This document shows, one piece after another, positions 1-5,896 of a DNA stretch of 5,896 bases (within the stretch, counting starts at the first letter, position 1; every line of letters begins with the position of its first letter). The notes below the pieces were generated by a model. The model was not told the origin of the DNA and searched no databases. It worked only from the letters and a program-made list of their open reading frames with translations. Source of the stretch: Rhodospirillaceae bacterium (GTDB lineage Bacteria > Pseudomonadota > Alphaproteobacteria > Micavibrionales > UBA2020); NCBI GenBank assembly GCA_003524565.1, contig DQGU01000132.1, positions 572 to 6,467 of the forward strand, read 5' to 3'. The position numbers and the translations under genes are program-made.

Positions 1-453
1 ACGCACACGCCGATGTTCCACCAGATGGAAGGCCTGCTCATCGACAAGGCCGCGCACATGGGGCATCTGAAGGGCTGCCTGATTGAATTCTGCAAACGCT
101 TTTTCGAAGTCGATGACCTGCCTACGCGTTTCCGCCCGAGCTTTTTCCCCTTCACCGAACCATCCGCCGAAATGGATATCGGCTGCAGCCGCGACAAGGG
201 CGAGCTGAAAATCGGCGCGGGTTCCAGCTGGCTGGAAATCCTCGGCTGCGGCATGGTGCACCCGAATGTTCTTAAAAACTGCGGCATCGACCCCGACGAA
301 TACCAAGGCTTTGCCTTCGGCATGGGTATCGAGCGCGTGGCGATGCTGAAATACGGCATCCCCGACCTGCGCACTTTCTTTGAATCCGACCTGCGCTGGC
401 TCAAACACTACGGCTTCGGCCCGCTGGAGCAGCCCAACAAGGCGCTTGGTTAA
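1..453 (+). CDS. pheS: Phenylalanyl-tRNA synthetase alpha subunit, C-terminal part (5' end outside window)
   Basis: This is the catalytic subunit of the cytoplasmic alpha2-beta2 enzyme that attaches phenylalanine to tRNA(Phe) using ATP. The reading frame is open from base 1 (first residues THTPMFHQMEG), so the ATG at 13 is an internal methionine and not the start. About 150 residues remain; the family is usually about 330-360, so more than half is missing off the left edge. Class II synthetase motif 2 is seen as FRPSFFPFTEPS (residues 44-55 of the fragment) and motif 3 as GFAFGMGIER (103-112). WLEILGCGMVHPNVL lies between them. Ala105 matches E. coli PheS Ala294, the residue that limits the size of the amino-acid pocket, so the pocket looks wild type. 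Relative to E. coli there are extra residues (about 61-76, CSRDKGELKIGAGSS) before WLEI, which I associate with alphaproteobacterial PheS. pheT follows after 39 bases, the standard operon order. Confidence 0.98.
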   Translation, partial: THTPMFHQMEGLLIDKAAHMGHLKGCLIEFCKRFFEVDDLPTRFRPSFFPFTEPSAEMDIGCSRDKGELKIGAGSSWLEILGCGMVHPNVLKNCGIDPDEYQGFAFGMGIERVAMLKYGIPDLRTFFESDLRWLKHYGFGPLEQPNKALG

Positions 454-475
454 GCAACAGATTAGACAGATATAC

Positions 476-483
476 GGATAGAG
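476..483 (+). promoter_or_regulatory. Weak, distant ribosome binding site candidate for pheT
   Basis: The 39-base pheS-pheT gap contains no good Shine-Dalgarno sequence. The best purine-rich stretch is GGATAGAG, ending 9 bases before the pheT ATG at 493, and its GGA core is 14 bases away. The pheT start is still secure, because MKFTLSWLKDFLDT is the typical PheT N-terminus. Translation may be helped by ribosomes finishing pheS just upstream; that is inference. Confidence 0.35.
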
Positions 484-492
484 TTTACACAC

Positions 493-2892
493 ATGAAATT
501 CACCCTCTCCTGGCTTAAAGACTTCCTCGACACGCCTGCGACGCTTTCGGAAATCACCGACAAGCTGACCGCCATCGGCCTTGAGGTCGAAGGTATCGAC
601 AACCCCGCCGAAACGCTGAAAGGCTTCGTCGTCGGCCATGTCGTATCGGCCGCGAAACACCCCGACGCCGACAAGCTGCAATGCCTTGTGGTCGATACGG
701 GCAAGGAAAAGCTGAACGTAGTTTGCGGCGCGCCCAACGCGCGCGCGGGGCTGAAAGGCGTATTCGCCCCCGTCGGCAGCTATATCCCCGGTAGCGACCT
801 GACACTTAAAAAAGGTGTTATCCGCGGGCAGGAATCGAACGGCATGATGTGTTCGGAGCGTGAATTGCTGCTGTCCGAAGAACATAACGGCATTATCGAG
901 CTGCCCGATACCGCCGCCACTGGCAGCGATGCCGCAGCCGCCCTCGGCCTTGATGACCCTGTGATTGAAATCAACCTGACGCCGAACCGCGGCGATTGCG
1001 CGGGCATTTACGGCATCGCGCGCGACCTTGCCGCCGCCGGCCTTGGCACGCTGCGCCCGCTTTCACTGCCCAAACTGACGCCGACGTTTGAAAATCCGGT
1101 AAAAGTTTCGATTGCAGACACCAAAGCATGCCCGCTTTTCATCGGGCGTTATATCCGCGGCGTCAAAAACGGCCCTTCGCCCGAATGGCTGCAAAAACGC
1201 CTGAAATCCGTGGGGCAAAACCCGATTTCCGCGCTGGTCGATATCACGAATTACCTGACCATCGCCATGAACCGTCCGCTGCATGTCTTCGATGCGGATA
1301 AATTGAAAGGCAATATTCACGTCCGCCCCGCCAAAGCAGGCGAAATGCTGGCCGCGCTCAACGATAAAACCTATACGCTTGAGGACGGCATGACCGCCGT
1401 TTGCGACGACAGCGGCGTGCTGGGACTGGGCGGCATCATCGGCGGCGTGCCGTCGTCTGTGACCGAAACGACGCAGAATGTTTATCTTGAGGTTGCGCTG
1501 TTCGACACCACGCGCACCGCCATGACAGGCCAGAAACTGCAAATCGACAGCGACGCGCGTTACCGTTTCGAGCGCGGCATCGACCCCGCCTTCGCCCATG
1601 ACGGCGCGGCCATTGCCGCGCAAATGATTTTGGACATTTGCGGCGGCGAAGTCAGCGATGTTGCCGTCGCGGGCGCAGCGCCCGACGCCAGCCGCACGAT
1701 TGCCTATGCGCCCGAACGCTTGAAGCTGCTGGGCGGTATCGAACTTGCGGAGGCACGCCAGAAATCCATCCTCGCCGCCCTTGGGTTTGAAGTGGCGGAA
1801 GCGGGCAAGGTCTGGAACGTCAAGACGCCCAGCTGGCGCGCCGACGTCGAAGGCGCTGCCGATATCGTCGAAGAAATCCTGCGCATCAATGGCTATGACA
1901 ACATCCCTGCCGTGACGGTACGCCCCGCGGCAGACGAGAAGCTGGAGCCCCTGTCGCCGCTGGCCAAACGCGGCACCATCGCGCGCCGCGTGCTGGCGAC
2001 CCGCGGACTTTGCGAAACCATTACATGGTCTTTTCTTGACGAAGCCTCGGCCGAGCTGTTCGGCGTCAACCGCCGCCAGAACAAAGCCGCGCTGACCCTG
2101 ACCAACCCCATCAGCGTTGATTTGTCTGTCATGCGCCCGTCCATTTTGCCGAACCTGATTGCCGCCGCCGGCCGCAATACCGACCGCGGTATCGGCAATG
2201 CCGCGCTGTTTGAAATCGGCAACTGTTATTGGTCGGTTGAGGCGGAAGGGCAAGTCCTGACCGCCTCAGGCCTGCGCAGCGGCGATGCGCGTGCCCGCCA
2301 TTGGTCGGGCGCTGCGCGCAGCGTGGATGTTTACGACGCCAAAGCCGACGCGCTGGCGGTGCTGGAGGCCTGCGGCGTCAATACCGCCAACCTGCAAATC
2401 AGCATGGATGCACCGGAATGGTATCATCCGGGCCGCTCCGGCGCGCTGCGTCTGGGCCCCACGGTTCTGGCCTGGTTTGGCGAAATCCACCCGGCCGTAC
2501 TTGCGGCCATGAAGCGCGACGAAGCCCACGCCGGGTTCGAGATTTTCCTGCCCAGCCTGCCGCAGGCGAAGAAAAAAGGTCCGCAGAAAGAACTGCTGCG
2601 CCCCTCGCCCTTCCAGCCGGTCAGCCGCGATTTCGCTTTCATTCTTGATGAAGGTGTCGAGGGTGACAAATTGCTGCGCGCTATTCGCGGCGCGGAAAAG
2701 AAACTGATAAGCCATGCCGAAATTTTCGACGTGTATCAGGGCAAAGGTGTGGAGCCGGGCAAAAAGTCCGTCGCCGTCGCCGTCCTGCTGCAACCCGCCG
2801 AAAAAACGCTGACGGACGAAGAAATCACGGCCGTCTGCCAGAAAATCGTCGAGGCCGTCAAAACCCAAACCGGCGGCGCACTGCGCGGTTAA
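493..2892 (+). CDS. pheT: Phenylalanyl-tRNA synthetase beta subunit, complete
   Basis: This is the beta subunit of phenylalanyl-tRNA synthetase. It binds tRNA(Phe), hydrolyses mischarged Tyr-tRNA(Phe), and pairs with PheS. At 799 residues it is full length (E. coli about 795). Domain order is standard. An EMAP/OB-type tRNA-binding domain spans about 39-150, with GHVVSAAKHPDADKLQ, VVCGAPNARAGLKGVFAPVG and SNGMMCSERELLL. The B3/B4 editing region spans about 210-390, with ITNYLTIAMNRPLHVFDADK and GLGGIIGGVPSSVTE. The B5 domain is about 400-475, with SWRADVEGAADIVEEILRI. A catalytic-like core fold covers about 480-690, with YHPGRSGALRLG and WFGEIHPAVL. A C-terminal anticodon-binding FDX-ACB domain runs about 705-799, with SPFQPVSRDFAFILD and FDVYQGKGV. 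No frameshift or internal stop is seen. The start is fixed by the conserved MKFTLSWLKDFL N-terminus. It lies 39 bases after pheS, presumably co-transcribed, and a strong terminator follows 18 bases past its stop codon. Confidence 0.99.
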   Translation: MKFTLSWLKDFLDTPATLSEITDKLTAIGLEVEGIDNPAETLKGFVVGHVVSAAKHPDADKLQCLVVDTGKEKLNVVCGAPNARAGLKGVFAPVGSYIPGSDLTLKKGVIRGQESNGMMCSERELLLSEEHNGIIELPDTAATGSDAAAALGLDDPVIEINLTPNRGDCAGIYGIARDLAAAGLGTLRPLSLPKLTPTFENPVKVSIADTKACPLFIGRYIRGVKNGPSPEWLQKRLKSVGQNPISALVDITNYLTIAMNRPLHVFDADKLKGNIHVRPAKAGEMLAALNDKTYTLEDGMTAVCDDSGVLGLGGIIGGVPSSVTETTQNVYLEVALFDTTRTAMTGQKLQIDSDARYRFERGIDPAFAHDGAAIAAQMILDICGGEVSDVAVAGAAPDASRTIAYAPERLKLLGGIELAEARQKSILAALGFEVAEAGKVWNVKTPSWRADVEGAADIVEEILRINGYDNIPAVTVRPAADEKLEPLSPLAKRGTIARRVLATRGLCETITWSFLDEASAELFGVNRRQNKAALTLTNPISVDLSVMRPSILPNLIAAAGRNTDRGIGNAALFEIGNCYWSVEAEGQVLTASGLRSGDARARHWSGAARSVDVYDAKADALAVLEACGVNTANLQISMDAPEWYHPGRSGALRLGPTVLAWFGEIHPAVLAAMKRDEAHAGFEIFLPSLPQAKKKGPQKELLRPSPFQPVSRDFAFILDEGVEGDKLLRAIRGAEKKLISHAEIFDVYQGKGVEPGKKSVAVAVLLQPAEKTLTDEEITAVCQKIVEAVKTQTGGALRG

Positions 2893-2909
2893 GCATCTCC
2901 TGCCATAGT

Positions 2910-2942
2910 AAAAAAGGGCGCCCGCATGTGGCGCCCTTTTTT
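2910..2942. terminator. Bidirectional intrinsic terminator between pheT and the convergent minus-strand genes
   Basis: A perfect 7-bp GC stem, GGGCGCC (2916-2922) and GGCGCCC (2930-2936), encloses a 7-base loop, CGCATGT. It is flanked by six A on the left (2910-2915) and six T on the right (2937-2942), which can also pair and extend the stem to 13 bp. Each strand therefore reads as a GC hairpin followed by a U-run. The element begins 18 bases after the pheT stop and lies 28 bases beyond the stop of the small minus-strand gene, so it can end transcripts from both sides. Confidence 0.93.
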
Positions 2943-2969
2943 GTTATAACCCGCTTTGCTGGGGCGCGT

Positions 2970-3179
2970 TTATTTCGAACGCGTGTGGTCGTCGATTTCA
3001 TCTTTGATTTCTTCGCTCGCCTCTTCGGCAGCGTCTTTGATGTCGTCAGCCGTGCGCTCGACGGCTTGCTGCATGCGTTCCATCGGGGTTTTGGGCTGCT
3101 GCGTGCGGTCATAGACCAGCATGGCGACAGCCACCGCCAGAACCAGAACAATCACATAAAGAATCGCATTTTTCGGCAT
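2970..3179 (-). CDS. Small single-pass membrane protein with acidic amphipathic tail, unknown function
   Basis: A 69-residue protein that I do not recognise. Residues about 5-23 (AILYVIVLVLAVAVAMLVY) form one strongly hydrophobic membrane segment directly after a short MPKN start. The rest (24-69) is polar and rich in E, D, A and K, with about 14 acidic and 8 basic residues. Spacing such as MERMQQAVERTADDIKDAAE suggests a long amphipathic helix or coiled coil from about 31 to 64. There is no cysteine, so it is not a lipoprotein, and no cleavable signal peptide is evident. An excellent ribosome binding site, AAGGAGA, sits 7 bases before the ATG, which together with the composition argues for a real gene. 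It is the last gene of the minus-strand run, 64 bases after the complete fadD gene and just before the shared terminator. It resembles in layout, but not in recognisable sequence, small YtxH-like membrane proteins. Any link to fatty-acid metabolism is only inferred from position. Confidence 0.82.
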   Translation of the reverse strand: MPKNAILYVIVLVLAVAVAMLVYDRTQQPKTPMERMQQAVERTADDIKDAAEEASEEIKDEIDDHTRSK

Positions 3180-3186
3180 TTTGTTA

Positions 3187-3193
3187 TCTCCTT
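3187..3193 (-). promoter_or_regulatory. Strong ribosome binding site of the small membrane protein gene
   Basis: On the minus strand the bases read AAGGAGA, a near-perfect anti-16S match. The seven bases TAACAAA (3180-3186) separate it from the ATG at 3177-3179. It supports both the existence of the 69-residue gene and its start. Confidence 0.85.
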
Positions 3194-3243
3194 ATTTTCG
3201 TCATAAAACCAAACGTGCGGCGGGCGGCGAAAGTTCCGCCACT

Positions 3244-4947
3244 TTACCTGCGTACAATCCCCTCTTCTTCCAGCAAATCTTTTTTCGACAGTTTGCCGAC
3301 CGCCGTTTTGGGCAGCGGCAAATCGCGGATAACGATTTTCTTGGGCATTTCGGTGGGGGATAATTTGTCTTTCAGAAACGTTTTCAGCGTATCGACGCTG
3401 ACGGATTCGCCCGCGCGCAGCTTGACCCATGCCTGCACGGCCTCGCCACGCAGCTTGTCGGGTACGCCCGCAACGATACATTCCTCGACCGCGGGGTGGG
3501 TGTAAATAACTTCCTCCACATGACGCGGATAGACGTTAAAGCCTCCGACCAGCACAAGGTCTTTTACGCGGTCCACCAGATACACAAAACCGTCGGCATC
3601 CATATAACCGACATCGCCCGTATGCAGGCGGCCGTTTTTAATGACCGCGGCAGTTTCGGCGTCGCGTTTGTAATAGCCCTTCATCATCTGCGGGCCCGTG
3701 ACAACAACCTCGCCTTTTTCCTTGGCCGCCAAAACAGTCTTGCCGTCTTCAAGGCTGACAATTTCGACAACCGTACCCGGAATAGGCAGACCGATAGAGC
3801 CCGCGCGGGCTTTTTTGGTATGCGGGTTGCACGTCGCCACGGGCGAAAACTCGGTCAGGCCATAGCCTTCCGCCAGCAGGCGCACGCGCGTGCGCTCTTC
3901 AAACACGCGCTTTACATCCGCAGGCAGCGGCGCGCCGCCGGAGAGGCAAAATTTCAAGCAGCTGAAATCATGCTCCGCCGCGCGGCCGTCATTGGCGAGC
4001 GCGATATACATCGTCGGCACACCTGCCATATAGGCCGGACGGTAATCGCGGATAAGACCCAGCACTTCGGATACGCCGAACTGCGGCTGAAGCAACATTT
4101 GCATGCCCTTCATCAGCGGCATGTTCATGGCAACCGTCATCGCAAATACATGAAACAGAGGCAGGACGACAACCATGCTGTCCTCGCCCTCAACGGCCGC
4201 GTGATACCAATGGCTCATTTGCAGGGCATTGGCATAGAGGTTTTTATGCGTCAGCATCGCGCCCTTGGGCACGCCGGTCGTACCGCCCGTATATTGCAAA
4301 ACGGCGATATCTTCGTCCGCATCAATACTGACAGACTTCGGCTTATCGCCTACTTGCAGCAGATTGGCAAAACAGGTAACGCCGTCCATGTCGTCGGCGA
4401 TTGTGGGGGCGCGCAAATCTTCGGCCGCGGGGCAGACGATAAGGCGTTTAAGGCGGGTTTTTTGCATGATGCCCGCCGCCTTGTCGCGCAGTGCAGGCAT
4501 ATCGAGCGTGACCATAAAATCCGTCTCGCTATCTTCGACCTGCGCCATCAAATCGCGCTCGACATATACCGGGTTATAATTCACCACAGTCGCGCCGGAT
4601 TTCAAAATAGCGAAATACATCACCACACCCGCGGCGCTATTGGGCATGAAAAGCCCGACTTTGACGCCCTTGCCGATGCCCAGCGCCTGCAGCCCCGCCG
4701 CCGCACGGTTGGCCAGCGACGCCAGAGATGCGTAATCATAAACCGCAGAGGGTGTCCGCAGTGCAGGGCGCGCCGGAAATTTCGCCGCGCTGTCATCCAG
4801 CAGGCTGAACAGCGGCACAGAAGGCACGTCCAGCTGCGCAGGCACGCCTTCGGCATAGTTTTGTGTCCAGAAGAAATCCTGACCCGCAAAATCCTGACCT
4901 TGTTCAGATTGGGCGGCGGCAGCATCCATACGTAGGGCGTTCGACAT
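3244..4947 (-). CDS. fadD: Long-chain fatty acid--CoA ligase (FadD-type, AMP-forming), complete
   Basis: This is an ANL-superfamily acyl-CoA synthetase of 567 residues (E. coli FadD 561). It adenylates a free fatty acid with ATP and transfers it to CoA, probably at the cytoplasmic face of the inner membrane, feeding beta-oxidation or lipid synthesis. The N-terminal adenylation domain has the P-loop YTGGTTGVPKG (219-229), PLFHVFAMTV (263-272), SGGAPLP (336-342) and GYGLTE (361-366). The C-terminal domain begins near HTGD (442-445) and VDRVKD (458-463), then GGFNVYPRHVEEVIY (468-482), and ends with PKTAVGK, where Lys552 is the expected adenylation lysine. All core residues are present. The start ATG has a good ribosome binding site (GAAGGA, 7 bases away). 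There is no signal peptide. A paralogous gene lies 36 bases upstream on the same strand, and a small membrane protein gene follows. The motifs cannot fix chain-length preference; medium-chain or other acyl substrates are possible. The symbol is by family resemblance. Confidence 0.94.
   Translation of the reverse strand: MSNALRMDAAAAQSEQGQDFAGQDFFWTQNYAEGVPAQLDVPSVPLFSLLDDSAAKFPARPALRTPSAVYDYASLASLANRAAAGLQALGIGKGVKVGLFMPNSAAGVVMYFAILKSGATVVNYNPVYVERDLMAQVEDSETDFMVTLDMPALRDKAAGIMQKTRLKRLIVCPAAEDLRAPTIADDMDGVTCFANLLQVGDKPKSVSIDADEDIAVLQYTGGTTGVPKGAMLTHKNLYANALQMSHWYHAAVEGEDSMVVVLPLFHVFAMTVAMNMPLMKGMQMLLQPQFGVSEVLGLIRDYRPAYMAGVPTMYIALANDGRAAEHDFSCLKFCLSGGAPLPADVKRVFEERTRVRLLAEGYGLTEFSPVATCNPHTKKARAGSIGLPIPGTVVEIVSLEDGKTVLAAKEKGEVVVTGPQMMKGYYKRDAETAAVIKNGRLHTGDVGYMDADGFVYLVDRVKDLVLVGGFNVYPRHVEEVIYTHPAVEECIVAGVPDKLRGEAVQAWVKLRAGESVSVDTLKTFLKDKLSPTEMPKKIVIRDLPLPKTAVGKLSKKDLLEEEGIVRR
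3614..3646 (-). repeat. Copy 1 of a 33-base block identical in both fadD genes
   Basis: These 33 bases are identical to 5354-5386 and occupy the same place in the paralogous gene, where they encode VIKNGRLHTGD at the junction of the two FadD domains. It is a homologous coding segment of a tandem duplication, not an independent repeat element. A shorter shared block of 20 bases, 3851-3870 against 5588-5607, encodes the GYGLTE motif region. Confidence 0.85.
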
Positions 4948-4954
4948 GTTTTCG

Positions 4955-4960
4955 TCCTTC
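4955..4960 (-). promoter_or_regulatory. Ribosome binding site of the complete fadD gene
   Basis: The minus strand reads GAAGGA followed by the seven-base spacer CGAAAAC (4948-4954) and the ATG at 4945-4947. It favours this start over the second methionine (residue 7). The rest of the 36-base gap to the upstream stop is AT-rich (AAAATATATAAAC). A TATATA -10-like match is present, but no acceptable -35 was found at 16-18 bases spacing, so I do not call a promoter. Confidence 0.75.
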
Positions 4961-4983
4961 GTTCGTTGTTTATATATTTTGGT

Positions 4984-5896
4984 TTATTTCCGCTCGATGC
5001 CTTCTTCGGCAAGCAAATCCTTGCGCGAAAGCTTGCCCACAGCCGTTTTCGGCAGCGGCTTTTCACGCAGGATAATCTTGCGCGGCATTTCGATGGGGGA
5101 AATTTTATCGTGCAGGAATTGCATCAGCGCCTCTTCAGTCAGCTGCGCGCCTGCCGCGGGTTTCACCCAGGCCCAGACGGTTTCGCCGCGCTCGGGGTCG
5201 GGCACGCCGGCGACGATGCACTCTTCGACGTCTTTGTGCAGGTAAATCGCTTCTTCGACAATGCGCGGATAAACGTTATAGCCGCGCACGATAATCAAAT
5301 CCTTGATGCGGTCCACAAGGAAAAGATACCCCTCGTGGTCAAGATACCCGACGTCGCCCGTATGCAGGCGGCCGTTTTTAATGACCTCCGCCGTCGCTTC
5401 GGGTTTATTGTAATAGCCTTTCATCACCTGCGGGCCGCTGATGCAAACTTCGCCCTTCTCGCCCACAGGCAGAACGACGCCCGTTTCGCGGCAAATAATT
5501 TCGATGACCGTACCCGGCACCGGCATACCGACGGAGCCTGCCTTGCGCTTGCCCACGGCGGGGTTGAAGCTGGCGCCCGGCGAAGTTTCGGTCAGGCCAT
5601 AGCCTTCGGCCAGCGCCTTGGAATGGGTTTTTTCTTCAAACAAACGCTTCACATCCAGCGGCAACGGCGCGCCGCCCGAAATGCAGAATTTCAGGCAGGA
5701 AAAATCATACTTGCCCACATCCGGCGCGTTCGCCATGGCATTGAAAATCGCCGGCACGGCGGGAAACAATGTCGGGCGGTGTTTTTTAATCGTTTTGAAT
5801 ACATCCGCCAAATCGAATTTGGGATGCAGGATGATTTTGGTGCCCGCCTGCACGGAGCAATTCAGCACAACCGTCATCGCAAAAACATGGAATAGC
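4984..5896 (-). CDS. fadD: Second long-chain fatty acid--CoA ligase (FadD-type), C-terminal part (5' end outside window)
   Basis: This is a paralogue of the neighbouring gene, with the same expected reaction: ATP-dependent activation of a fatty acid to acyl-CoA. The frame stays open to the right edge. The residues before the internal Met at 5875-5877 read LFHVFA, matching PLFHVFAMTV of the other copy, so about 303 residues are present and roughly 260, including the P-loop, are off the edge. Counting from that Leu, motifs seen are SGGAPLP (about 73-79), GYGLTE (98-103), HTGD (178-181), VDRIKD (194-199), RGYNVYP (204-210) and PLPKTAVGK with the adenylation lysine at 288. By eye more than half of the residues match the complete copy. 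Differences cluster in the first 50 residues, after GYGLTE, and around 215-260. One visible substitution is RGYNVYP where the other copy has GGFNVYP. It ends with TAA 36 bases before the next gene, so co-transcription is likely. Substrate range is not predictable from this fragment. Confidence 0.93.
   Translation of the reverse strand, partial: LFHVFAMTVVLNCSVQAGTKIILHPKFDLADVFKTIKKHRPTLFPAVPAIFNAMANAPDVGKYDFSCLKFCISGGAPLPLDVKRLFEEKTHSKALAEGYGLTETSPGASFNPAVGKRKAGSVGMPVPGTVIEIICRETGVVLPVGEKGEVCISGPQVMKGYYNKPEATAEVIKNGRLHTGDVGYLDHEGYLFLVDRIKDLIIVRGYNVYPRIVEEAIYLHKDVEECIVAGVPDPERGETVWAWVKPAAGAQLTEEALMQFLHDKISPIEMPRKIILREKPLPKTAVGKLSRKDLLAEEGIERK
5354..5386 (-). repeat. Copy 2 of the 33-base block identical in both fadD genes
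   Basis: Identical to 3614-3646 and in the same orientation and codon phase, encoding VIKNGRLHTGD. The flanking codons differ between the copies (for example AAETAA against PEATAE-type residues just before it), so the identity is local. Confidence 0.85.

Noticed and set aside
1063..2253. 396-codon open frame on the minus strand, inside pheT
   Set aside because: Its codons lie exactly opposite the pheT codons. It is open because pheT rarely uses TTA, CTA or TCA, which would be antisense stops. The translation has no recognisable family and pheT is unambiguous.
2266..2868. 200-codon minus-strand frame in the 3' half of pheT
   Set aside because: It overlaps the strongly conserved FDX-ACB coding region of pheT, has no recognisable motif, and is again a codon-bias shadow.
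3194..3235. Possible promoter for the small membrane protein gene on the minus strand
   Set aside because: TTTCGC and TTTTAT can be placed about 18 bases apart, but both hexamers are poor matches to the sigma-70 consensus, so I do not call it.
3223..3240. Possible hairpin GGCGG/CCGCC between fadD and the small gene
   Set aside because: The stem is only 5 bp with an 8-base loop and no T-run follows on the minus strand, so it is not a credible intrinsic terminator. Read-through into the small gene remains plausible.
3496..4935. 479-codon open frame on the plus strand, antisense to the complete fadD
   Set aside because: It is in exact codon register with fadD, so absence of TTA, CTA and TCA in the sense gene explains it. 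The translation is rich in His, Arg and Gln, as expected of a shadow frame.
4984..5877. Treating the ATG at 5875-5877 as the start of the second fadD
   Set aside because: The frame continues to the window edge with LFHVFA immediately before it, matching the internal PLFHVFAMTV of the paralogue. The Met is internal and the gene is truncated by the window, not naturally.
4966..5895. 309-codon open frame on the plus strand, antisense to the second fadD
   Set aside because: Same in-register artefact. It stops exactly where the sense gene uses a CTA leucine codon (5893-5895).

Overview
The window is an ordinary chromosomal stretch from a GC-rich bacterium, most likely an alphaproteobacterium. That placement rests on the PheS and PheT sequence style (for example the extra residues between the PheS motifs AEMDI and WLEILGCGMVHPNV) and on the FadD C-terminal signature SPxEMPxK...PKTAVGKLSxKDL. 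It is an inference from remembered family sequences, not from a search. GC-rich codon use, with few TTA, CTA or TCA codons, fits the same picture.

Left part, plus strand (1-2892): the 3' end of pheS followed after 39 bases by a complete pheT. They encode the alpha and beta subunits of phenylalanyl-tRNA synthetase, an alpha2-beta2 enzyme that charges tRNA(Phe). This is the usual pheST operon order. A strong hairpin with an A-tract on one side and a T-tract on the other (2910-2942) follows pheT and can serve as a terminator on both strands.

Right part, minus strand (2970-5896), convergent with pheST: two tandem long-chain acyl-CoA synthetase (fadD-type) genes are followed by a 69-residue single-pass membrane protein of unknown function. 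The upstream fadD copy is cut by the right edge. The downstream copy is complete at 567 residues. The three genes run in one direction with gaps of 36 and 64 bases and no convincing terminator between them. They could therefore be one transcript ending at the shared bidirectional terminator.

The FadD enzymes activate free fatty acids to acyl-CoA at the inner membrane for beta-oxidation or lipid synthesis. The two copies are clearly paralogous, with the same core motifs but differing segments, which suggests an old duplication with possible substrate specialisation.

I see no mobile element, CRISPR array, tRNA or rRNA gene, and no clear new multi-gene system. The points most worth a second look are the small membrane protein behind the fadD pair and the fadD duplication itself. 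Several long antisense open frames are explained by codon usage and are rejected.
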